NCBI GenBank assembly: GCA_900552315.1
Contig: URZM01000158.1
Span: forward strand, 1 to 5,157
Reading direction: 5' to 3'
DNA length: 5,157 nucleotides
Source: an uncultured Bacteroidales bacterium
GTDB taxonomy: Bacteria; Bacteroidota; Bacteroidia; Bacteroidales; Muribaculaceae
Shown: piece after piece, positions 1 through 5,157 of the stretch
How positions within the stretch are numbered: the stretch's first letter is position 1
Layout of the letters: each line of letters opens with the position of its first letter
Notes under the pieces: generated by a model
Database searches by the model: none
Told to the model about the DNA's origin: nothing
What the model saw: the letters and a program-made list of their open reading frames with translations, nothing else
Program-made: the position numbers and the translations under genes

Positions 1-99
1 TCCGTGCCTGTGCAAACAGACAAATACCCGTACTACCGCTGGGAGGACGTGAAGGCGTATTATCTCCCTATGCTCGACCGCATGAAAAAGGACAAATAA
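1..99 (+). CDS. C-terminal end of an unrecognised protein (partial)
   Basis: An open frame runs from the first base of the window to a TAA at 97-99, giving 32 residues rich in aromatic and charged amino acids (it contains Y-P-Y-Y-R-W-E-D-V and ends M-K-K-D-K). The basic, hydrophilic end, the codon use like that of the downstream genes and the strong terminator 23 nt after the stop all support this being the real 3' end of a gene whose start lies outside the window. I do not recognise the family from these residues and assign no function. The terminator separates it from the glucan operon, so a shared role is not implied. Confidence 0.72.
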   Translation, partial: SVPVQTDKYPYYRWEDVKAYYLPMLDRMKKDK

Positions 100-122
100 A
101 ACCTGGCACAAACCCGCCGGAC

Positions 123-155
123 AAGCCCGAGAACATTATAGTTTTCGGGCTTTTT
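123..155 (+). terminator. Rho-independent terminator of the upstream gene
   Basis: A 12-bp stem (arms 123-134 and 141-152, with one G-U pair) encloses the 6-nt loop ATTATA and runs directly into a T tract at 151-155. It lies just after the stop codon at 99. The complementary strand has no T tract after the stem, so it acts on plus-strand transcription. It insulates the operon that starts near 255 from read-through. Confidence 0.9.
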
Positions 156-167
156 CTGTAAAATTTG

Positions 168-181
168 ATGTTGTGCAACAT
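168..181. promoter_or_regulatory. Perfect 6+2+6 dyad, possible operator
   Basis: ATGTTG-TG-CAACAT is a perfect inverted repeat with 6-bp arms and a 2-bp centre, lying between the terminator and the main promoter about 40 bp upstream of the -33 element. The symmetry and placement fit a binding site for a dimeric regulator. A single short dyad in AT-rich intergenic DNA can also arise by chance, and no regulator gene is visible here. Confidence 0.25.
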
Positions 182-217
182 ATTTGGCATTTCACATTAA
201 AATCAGCACCGTTTTTT

Positions 218-249
218 ATTGTGAATCACCGAATGATTTATTATATTTG
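218..249 (+). promoter_or_regulatory. Bacteroidetes-type sigma-ABfr promoter for the glucan operon
   Basis: TATATTTG at 242-249 is an exact match to the Bacteroidetes -7 consensus TAnnTTTG. ATTG at 218-221 matches three of the four bases of the -33 element TTTG, and the 20-nt gap between them falls in the usual 19-21 range. Transcription would begin near 253-258, giving a 5' leader of about 125 nt before the ATG at 382. No E. coli-like -35/-10 pair is needed to explain the region. It is the only good promoter seen upstream of the three-gene operon. Confidence 0.75.
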
Positions 250-308
250 CAAAAACTTTACGAGCCAGTGGCCGTTACAGAAAAAGAGAGATTATACAAT
301 ATATAACC

Positions 309-359
309 TGACTCGCCCGAGTCCCCCTGCCGCAGCAGGCAGCGCATGTGCGGGCGTCA
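309..359 (+). promoter_or_regulatory. GC-rich foldable leader just before the first start codon
   Basis: TGAC (309-312) plus GCCCG (315-319) can pair with CGGGC (351-355) plus GTCA (356-359), giving a 9-bp stem with a 2-nt bulge. Inside it, CCTGC (326-330) and GCAGG (335-339) form a second hairpin with a CGCA loop. The segment is clearly more GC-rich than the rest of the leader and ends 22 nt before the ATG. There is no T tract after the stem, so a terminator is unlikely. It matches no riboswitch class I recognise. An mRNA-stabilising or translation-modulating structure is an inference. Confidence 0.4.
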
Positions 360-381
360 CAACCTCATAAACAATTCCTAA

Positions 382-2352
382 ATGAGCTATCTGAAGTTTG
401 ACAAGAGCCTGATGATCAATCTGGAGCAAAGTCTGCCCAAAGAAATGCTGCGCACAAACAAGAGCGGTGCCTATCACTGCACCTCGATTGTAGGATGCAA
501 CACGCGCAAACAGCACGGGCTGCTGGTTATCCCGATTCCCGATATGGACGACAAGGCGCACGTGCTGCTGTCAAGCATGGACGAGACAGTGATCCAGCAT
601 GGCGCCCCTTTCAACCTTGGGCTGCACCAATATGGCGATGGAGTGTTCAGCCCTAACGGCCATAAGTATATACGCGAGTTCGATTGCGAAAGCGTGCCGA
701 CGGTGACCTTCCGCGTCGGAGGTGTGATTCTCTCAAAAGAGAAATTGTTCATATCACATGAAAACCGGATTCTGATCAAATACACGCTCAAAGACGCCCA
801 CTCCCCCACCACCCTGCAATTCCGTCCCTTCCTTGCCTTCCGCAACGCCAACGACCTCTGCATGGAGAACACAGCCATCAACAAGGAGATGAAGCATGTG
901 ACCAACGGCATGAGCTGCTGCCTCTATCCCGGATATCCGTCATTGTTCATGCAATTCAACAAGTCGGTCAAATGGGTAGAGGATTCCCATTGGTACAAAG
1001 GCATAGAGTACTACAAGGACCGCGACCGTGGGGTGCCGTACAAGGAAGACCTGTGGGTGCCCGGGTATTTCGAGCTGCCCATAAAGAAAGGAGAGAGCAT
1101 AATCTTCTCCGCATCCACATTCGAGTGCGACCCGACCGGCTTCGAGAATACATACGGTGAGGAAATCAAGACGCGCACCTGCCGCACCAGCTTCTACAAT
1201 TGCCTCAAGAACGCGGCCAAACAGTTCTATCTCAAAAAAAGCACCGGGACATATATCATGGCCGGTTACCCCTGGTACAATGTCCGCAGCCGCGATGAGC
1301 TTATCGCCCTTCCGGGATGCACGCTTGCCATAGACCACAAGGAGGATTACGAAATGATACTCGCCACTTTCCTCAAGGCCCTGTTCAGGTATATCGACGA
1401 AGGAATCAAGGACAAGACAATCACAGAGATAGACCTCCCGGACATACCGCTGTGGACAATCTGGTCCATAATGCAGTACAAGCATGTCTACGGCATGGAG
1501 ATGTGCCGAGAGAAATACGGCAAGGACGTTAAGGCCATTGTCGACGCGATAATCTCCGGCAAGGTAGCCAACCTGCATCTCGACGACAACGGGCTGCTGT
1601 ACACTGACGGACACAATATACCTGTCACCTGGCTGTCAGCATCGATAGACGGCAAGCCCATCATACCGCGCAGCGGTTATATCGTTGAGTTCAACGCATT
1701 GTGGTACAGCGCCCTGTGTTTCCTTATAGACCTGTATGCCGAAAGTGTAGAGCCGATTGTAGACCGCCCCATGCTCCAAGCCCTCGCCGATAAGGCAGGA
1801 AAGTCGTTCACGGACACATTTCTCAACGAGTACGGATACCTGTACGATTATGTGGACGGCAATTATGCCGACCTGCAGGTGCGCCCAAACATGGCCATAG
1901 CCATAGGGCTGGACTACAGCCCGCTCGACCGCAGGCAACGAAAGAAAGTACTCGATTTCGTGACTCGCGAGCTCCTGACCCCTAAAGGATTGCGTACCCT
2001 CTCGCCGAAGAGCGAGGGCTACACGCCGGTGTATGCAGGAGGTCCCAGAGAGCGTGAGTATGCCGTGCATCGCGGACCGGCAAGGCCCTGGCTGTTCGGT
2101 TTCTATGCCGACGCTTATTTCAAGGTGTTCGGATATGCCGGGGTCGGATTCATAGAGCGTATGATGATCGGGTTCGAAGACGAGATGAGCGAAGGATGCA
2201 TAGGCTCTCTCTCGGAGATGTATGACGCCAACCCGCCATACGCCGGGCGCGGGGCAGTCAGCACGGCCAAGAACGTGGGAGAGATTCTACGCACTCTCAA
2301 GAATGTGAAGCAACTCAACAGACAACAACAAGAAAACGAGACAGACAGATGA
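382..2352 (+). CDS. Archaeal/bacterial-type glycogen debranching enzyme (GH133-like amylo-alpha-1,6-glucosidase family)
   Basis: This 656-residue cytoplasmic protein belongs to the single-function debranching enzymes that remove alpha-1,6-linked glucose stubs from glycogen. It has no signal peptide. An N-terminal beta-rich GDE_N-type domain covers roughly residues 15-250 (T-R-K-x-H-G-L-L at 41-48, S-S-x-D-E-T at 64-69). A C-terminal (alpha/alpha)6-barrel GDE_C domain covers roughly 270-640 (A-G-Y-P-W at 294-298, S-R-D at 303-305, V-T-W-L-S-A at 415-420, P-R-S-G-Y-I-V-E-F-N-A-L-W-Y at 429-442). No separate 4-alpha-glucanotransferase domain is present, unlike eukaryotic GDE, and it is not a GH13 GlgX. 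The start is fixed because an in-frame TAA (379-381) immediately precedes the ATG. Three signature motifs diverge: the usual W-G-R-D-T is R-S-R-D-E, the T-W-M-D aspartate is Ser419, and the usual H-x-G-T-x-W-P-W is H-R-G-P-A-R-P-W (563-570). It is the first gene of the operon and overlaps the next by 4 nt. The family is clear; catalytic competence is uncertain. Confidence 0.92.
   Translation: MSYLKFDKSLMINLEQSLPKEMLRTNKSGAYHCTSIVGCNTRKQHGLLVIPIPDMDDKAHVLLSSMDETVIQHGAPFNLGLHQYGDGVFSPNGHKYIREFDCESVPTVTFRVGGVILSKEKLFISHENRILIKYTLKDAHSPTTLQFRPFLAFRNANDLCMENTAINKEMKHVTNGMSCCLYPGYPSLFMQFNKSVKWVEDSHWYKGIEYYKDRDRGVPYKEDLWVPGYFELPIKKGESIIFSASTFECDPTGFENTYGEEIKTRTCRTSFYNCLKNAAKQFYLKKSTGTYIMAGYPWYNVRSRDELIALPGCTLAIDHKEDYEMILATFLKALFRYIDEGIKDKTITEIDLPDIPLWTIWSIMQYKHVYGMEMCREKYGKDVKAIVDAIISGKVANLHLDDNGLLYTDGHNIPVTWLSASIDGKPIIPRSGYIVEFNALWYSALCFLIDLYAESVEPIVDRPMLQALADKAGKSFTDTFLNEYGYLYDYVDGNYADLQVRPNMAIAIGLDYSPLDRRQRKKVLDFVTRELLTPKGLRTLSPKSEGYTPVYAGGPREREYAVHRGPARPWLFGFYADAYFKVFGYAGVGFIERMMIGFEDEMSEGCIGSLSEMYDANPPYAGRGAVSTAKNVGEILRTLKNVKQLNRQQQENETDR
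2349..2352 (+). promoter_or_regulatory. ATGA stop-start overlap coupling the first two genes
   Basis: The TGA of the debranching-enzyme gene (2350-2352) shares bases with the ATG of the glycosyltransferase gene (2349-2351). No purine-rich Shine-Dalgarno box of the usual strength precedes it, so re-initiation by terminating ribosomes is the likely way the second gene is translated. This would tie the amounts of the two proteins together. Confidence 0.7.
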
Positions 2353-3611
2353 AAGCATTGATGTTCGGATGGGAATTTCCTCCCCATATCCTGGGAGGTC
2401 TGGGTACGGCCAGCTATGGTCTGACTCGTGGCATGCATAACTGCGGAGATATGGATATCTCGTTTGTGATACCCAGGCCCATGGGCGACGAGGACCATTC
2501 CTTCGCACAGATCATAGGAGCCAGCGACACCCCCGTGGCCTGGCGAGACGTGAGTCGCGAATACGTGGATGGACGCATAGGCAACGTGATGAGCCCGGAC
2601 CTCTATTTCGACCTTAGGAACCACATATACGCCGACTTCAACTATATGCGGCTCAACGACCTCGGCTGCATAGAGTTTTCAGGGCGTTATCCTGACAATC
2701 TCCTGGAAGAGATAAACAATTACTCCATAGTGGCCGGAGTCATAGCTCGCACCATCCCTTGCGACGTGATACACTCTCACGACTGGCTCACCTATCCAGC
2801 CGGCATCCATGCCAAAAAGGTGACCGGGAAGCCGCTGGTGATTCACGTGCATGCGACCGATTTCGACCGCTCGCGCGGAAACGTGAACCCTACGGTGTTC
2901 GGCATAGAGAAAGACGGCATGGAGAACGCTGACCATATCATCACGGTCTCCGAGCTGACTCGCCGCACCGTGATAGACAAATATGGCATAGACCCTGCCA
3001 AGGTCACCACAGTTCATAATGCCGTGGTGCCTCTGAGCGAGGACCTGCTCTCGATTCCCAAACCCGAGAACAAAGACAAGGTGGTCACCTTCCTGGGACG
3101 CATCACCATGCAGAAAGGCCCGGAATACTTTGTCGAGGCTGCGGCCAAGGTGCTGAAGAAGAATCACAACGTGCGATTTGTCATGGCCGGAAGCGGCGAC
3201 ATGATGGACGACATGATTCGTCTCGCGGCCAAACGTGGCATCGCCGACCGGTTCCATTTCACCGGTTTCCTCCGTGGCAGGCAGGTGTACGAGATGCTGA
3301 AGGCTTCGGACGTGTATATAATGCCGTCCGTATCCGAGCCCTTCGGCATATCTCCGCTGGAGGCCATGCAGATGGGCGTGCCCTCCATCATATCCAAACA
3401 GAGCGGATGCGCCGAGATTCTAAACCATGTGATCAAGACAGACTATTGGGACATCGACGCCATGGCTGACGCCATCCACGGCATCATCTCCTACCCCGCC
3501 ATGTATGAAAGCCTGAAACAGGAAGGCATCGAGGAGATGAAAGGCATCACCTGGGAAAAGGCCGGGCAAAAGGTGATAGACATATACCGCACCCTGACCG
3601 ATGCCCGATAA
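2349..3611 (+). CDS. GT4-type glycosyltransferase, glycogen-synthase-like
   Basis: This 420-residue GT-B-fold retaining glycosyltransferase probably extends alpha-1,4-glucan chains from a nucleotide-glucose donor in the cytoplasm. The N-terminal Rossmann domain has G-W-E-F-P-P-H-I-L-G-G-L-G (7-19), the glycine-rich donor loop, without the Lys of the K-x-G-G motif of GT5 GlgA. It also has H-S-H-D-W-L (142-147) and H-V-H-A-T-D-F-D-R (166-174). The hinge lies near V-H-N-A-V (222-226). The C-terminal Rossmann domain has F-L-G-R-I-T-M-Q-K-G (248-257), with Arg251 and Lys256 as the expected phosphate-binding pair, then A-G-S-G-D (280-284), T-G-F-L (305-308) and the E-x7-E motif at Glu330/Glu338. 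All expected active-site motifs are present, so it looks functional. It is shorter than GlgA (about 480 aa). Its ATG overlaps the upstream TGA (ATGA, 2349-2352), suggesting translational coupling. The donor (ADP- or UDP-glucose) and acceptor cannot be read from sequence; making maltose-1-phosphate, as the GT4 enzyme GlgM does, is a less likely alternative. Confidence 0.92.
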   Translation: MKALMFGWEFPPHILGGLGTASYGLTRGMHNCGDMDISFVIPRPMGDEDHSFAQIIGASDTPVAWRDVSREYVDGRIGNVMSPDLYFDLRNHIYADFNYMRLNDLGCIEFSGRYPDNLLEEINNYSIVAGVIARTIPCDVIHSHDWLTYPAGIHAKKVTGKPLVIHVHATDFDRSRGNVNPTVFGIEKDGMENADHIITVSELTRRTVIDKYGIDPAKVTTVHNAVVPLSEDLLSIPKPENKDKVVTFLGRITMQKGPEYFVEAAAKVLKKNHNVRFVMAGSGDMMDDMIRLAAKRGIADRFHFTGFLRGRQVYEMLKASDVYIMPSVSEPFGISPLEAMQMGVPSIISKQSGCAEILNHVIKTDYWDIDAMADAIHGIISYPAMYESLKQEGIEEMKGITWEKAGQKVIDIYRTLTDAR

Positions 3612-3661
3612 GAACAACCCTATAAATCACAACAACCCCAATCCCAACCACAAAATATAAT
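3612..3661 (+). other. A/C-rich, almost G-free intercistronic spacer
   Basis: The 50 bases between the glycosyltransferase stop and the GH57 start contain only one G, at 3612. The rest is A, C and a few T, ending in an A/T run directly before the ATG. It cannot form a G-C stem, so there is no terminator here and the third gene is most simply read from the same transcript. An unstructured A-rich region before the ATG is typical of translation initiation in Bacteroidetes, which rarely use Shine-Dalgarno pairing. Confidence 0.6.
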
Positions 3662-5080
3662 ATGAAATCAGTTTGCTTCTATTTCCAGATACACCAGCCT
3701 TTCCGCCTGAAACGCTACCGTTTCTTCGACATAGGCCGTGACCACTATTACTACGATGATTTCGCCAACGACGACATCATAACCCGCATCGCCTCACGAA
3801 GCTATATCCCCATGGCCCACACGCTGCTCGACATGATTGAGCAGAGCCAGGGCAAATTCAAATGCGCCATTTCTATCACAGGCACCGCTATAGAGCAACT
3901 GCAACAATATGTGCCGGAGTTCATAGACCTGCTCAAGAAGCTCTCGGACACAAGATGCGTGGAGTTCCTTTCCGAAACCTACGCACACTCCCTCGCCTCC
4001 CTTGAGGACAACGATGAGTTTATCCGCCAGGTGAAGAGCCATGACAGGCTCATACACGAACTGTTCGGCCAGGAACCGAAAGTGATACGCAACACAGAGC
4101 TTATATATGACGATGACATAGCAGCCGTGATCGCCTCCATGGGCTTCAAAGGCGTCTTGACAGAAGGCGCCAAGCACATCCTCGGCTGGAAGAGCCCTGA
4201 CTATGTCTATTCCGCCGCATCCGCCCCGAAGCTGAAGCTGCTGCTGAAAAACGACAAACTCTCGGACGACATCTCCCGCCGTTTCTCCGACACCGACTGG
4301 CACGAATGGCCGCTCACCGCCGACAAATACATGGACTGGATAGCGGCGCTCCCGGAGGAGCAGCAGATTGTGAACCTGTTCATGTCCATGGAGACATTCG
4401 GCGAGTTCCAACCCGCAGAGACGGGTATCTTCGATTTCATGCGCGCGCTTCCACGCTTCGCTGCCGATAAAGGCATCACGTTCATGACACCCACGGAGGC
4501 TGTCACCAGGCTCAAGGCCGTCAGCGAAATCTCCGTGCCCTACCCCATGTCCTGGGCCGATGAGGCCCGTGACGTATCGGCGTGGAAAGGCAACCTCCTC
4601 CAGAGAGAGGCTTTGGATAAGCTGTACTCCATAGCGGAGCGCGTCAACATGTGCTCGGACCGTAGGCTTAAACAAGACTGGGAATACCTGCAAAGCTCAG
4701 ACCATTTCTTCTACATGAGCACCAAGAACATGGCCGACGGAAGCGCGCACGCATCTTTCAGCCCGTACGAGAGTCCCTACTCAGCCTTCACGAACTACAT
4801 GAACGTCCTGGCCGACTTCATAGTAAGGGTAGAGGACCAATACCCTCTTGAGATAGAGAACGAGGAACTCAACTCTCTGCTTCTCACCATCCGCAACCAG
4901 GCCCAAGAGATAGAGCTGCTCAACAAAGAGGTGCGCCAGCTCCGCAACAATATCCTGGAAGCCGACGACAGCAACAACGCCCCCGTGGAGCCGAAACCCG
5001 CGCCCGCCAAGAAGCCCCTCTCTCCCAAGAAAGCCACCCCGAAGTCCGCCACACCTCGCAAAGGCAAACCAGCAAAATAA
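3662..5080 (+). CDS. GH57 alpha-amylase-like protein with coiled-coil and Lys/Pro-rich tail; general-acid Asp replaced by Ser
   Basis: This 472-residue protein of the GH57 alpha-amylase family has no signal peptide, so it is cytoplasmic. GH57 regions seen in order: F-Q-I-H-Q-P-F (8-14), region I; S-I-T-G-T (71-75), region II; R-N-T-E-L-I-Y-D (143-150), with Glu146 as the expected nucleophile; F-M-S-M-E-T-F-G-E-F (240-249), region IV; and S-W-A-D-E-A-R-D-V-S-A-W-K-G-N (297-311), region V. Then come S-D-H-F-F-Y-M (346-352) and S-P-Y-S-A-F-T-N-Y-M-N (371-381). In active family members region IV has an Asp general acid where this protein has Ser242. Homologues lacking catalytic residues are, as I recall, described from Bacteroidetes, so substrate binding or a regulatory role is plausible. 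Residues about 398-432 have heptad-like Leu/Ile spacing (coiled coil). Residues 441-472 hold 9 Lys, 1 Arg and 9 Pro with only one acidic residue. ATG 3662 is chosen because M-K-S-V-C-F-Y-F-Q-I-H-Q-P fits the usual family start. It is the third operon gene. Confidence 0.93.
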   Translation: MKSVCFYFQIHQPFRLKRYRFFDIGRDHYYYDDFANDDIITRIASRSYIPMAHTLLDMIEQSQGKFKCAISITGTAIEQLQQYVPEFIDLLKKLSDTRCVEFLSETYAHSLASLEDNDEFIRQVKSHDRLIHELFGQEPKVIRNTELIYDDDIAAVIASMGFKGVLTEGAKHILGWKSPDYVYSAASAPKLKLLLKNDKLSDDISRRFSDTDWHEWPLTADKYMDWIAALPEEQQIVNLFMSMETFGEFQPAETGIFDFMRALPRFAADKGITFMTPTEAVTRLKAVSEISVPYPMSWADEARDVSAWKGNLLQREALDKLYSIAERVNMCSDRRLKQDWEYLQSSDHFFYMSTKNMADGSAHASFSPYESPYSAFTNYMNVLADFIVRVEDQYPLEIENEELNSLLLTIRNQAQEIELLNKEVRQLRNNILEADDSNNAPVEPKPAPAKKPLSPKKATPKSATPRKGKPAK

Positions 5081-5129
5081 GCACCATCGAATACAACGAT
5101 TCCTATCCCTTTACCTGAATATTCAAGAA

Positions 5130-5157
5130 ATGAGAATTGGCATGACGAGGACAAGCC
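5130..5157 (+). CDS. Possible start of a further downstream gene (partial)
   Basis: An ATG at 5130, preceded by the A-rich stretch ATTCAAGAA, opens a frame of nine codons (M-R-I-G-M-T-R-T-S) that continues past the window edge. It lies 49 nt after the GH57 stop, about the same distance as the spacer before the GH57 gene, and I see no terminator between them. It could be the next gene of the operon. Nine codons are too few to identify a family or be sure it is coding. Confidence 0.3.

Noticed and set aside
160..186. Two further TTTG-containing -7-like boxes (near 160-167 and 179-186)
   Set aside because: Neither matches TAnnTTTG fully (wrong spacing or C in place of the first T), and neither has a -33 element at the right distance. 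The site at 242-249 is much better.
173..370. 65-codon plus-strand frame in the leader region
   Set aside because: It spans the promoter and the structured leader, has unlikely composition and lacks any family resemblance.
940..1614. 224-codon minus-strand frame inside the debranching-enzyme gene
   Set aside because: Shadow of the conserved plus-strand gene, with no promoter or recognisable motif.
382..2352. Identification of the first gene as GlgX (GH13 isoamylase-type debranching enzyme)
   Set aside because: The GH13 catalytic motifs are absent. The N-terminal T-R-K-x-H-G-L-L and the barrel motifs are those of the archaeal-type GDE family.
3794..4693. 299-codon open frame on the minus strand inside the GH57 gene
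   Set aside because: It is wholly antisense to a gene with clear GH57 motifs, and its translation shows no recognisable domain. Long antisense frames are expected with this codon usage.
5086..5100. ATCG...CGAT inverted repeat after the GH57 gene, as a possible terminator
   Set aside because: Only a 4-bp stem with a 7-nt loop and no T tract; too weak to terminate transcription.
1..5157. CRISPR arrays, tRNA/rRNA genes, insertion sequences, phage or defence genes
   Set aside because: No spaced direct repeats, cloverleaf-like segments, transposase motifs or terminal inverted repeats were seen. The window is taken up by the metabolic operon.

Overview
The window looks like chromosomal DNA of a Bacteroidales bacterium. 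Three things point there: a promoter matching the Bacteroidetes -7/-33 consensus, start codons preceded by A-rich sequence rather than a Shine-Dalgarno box, and proteins that closely resemble the Bacteroides/Prevotella/Muribaculaceae versions of their families. GC-rich third codon positions combined with frequent ATA isoleucine codons suggest a Muribaculaceae- or Prevotella-like genome, but that family-level placement is an impression, not a measurement.

Layout: (1) bases 1-99 are the last 32 codons of an unrecognised gene, followed by a strong intrinsic terminator at 123-155. (2) Bases 156-381 are non-coding: a small perfect dyad, a Bacteroidetes-type promoter at 218-249, and a roughly 125-nt leader ending in a GC-rich region that can fold just before the first start codon. 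(3) Three same-strand genes follow: an archaeal-type glycogen debranching enzyme (GH133-like, 656 aa), a GT4-type glycogen-synthase-like glycosyltransferase (420 aa, ATGA overlap with the first), and a GH57 alpha-amylase-like protein (472 aa, after a 50-nt spacer almost free of G). (4) Bases 5081-5157 show no clear terminator and may contain the start of a fourth gene at 5130.

The three genes form a compact cytoplasmic alpha-glucan (glycogen) operon: one protein to build chains and two from families that trim or cut them. None of the three has a signal peptide. The most interesting feature is that both hydrolase-family proteins seem to lack the usual general-acid aspartate at their signature motifs: the GDE reads T-W-L-S where the family usually has T-W-M-D, and the GH57 protein reads M-S-M-E-T-F-G where active amylases have a D before the Y/x-E-T-F-G. 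The GH57 protein also carries a C-terminal coiled coil and a histone-H1-like Lys/Pro tail with three tandem (S/T)-P-(K/R)-x-(A/G) units. I infer that at least the GH57 protein may serve as a glucan-binding, scaffold or regulatory partner of the glycosyltransferase rather than a conventional amylase. Family comparisons are from memory, without alignment.
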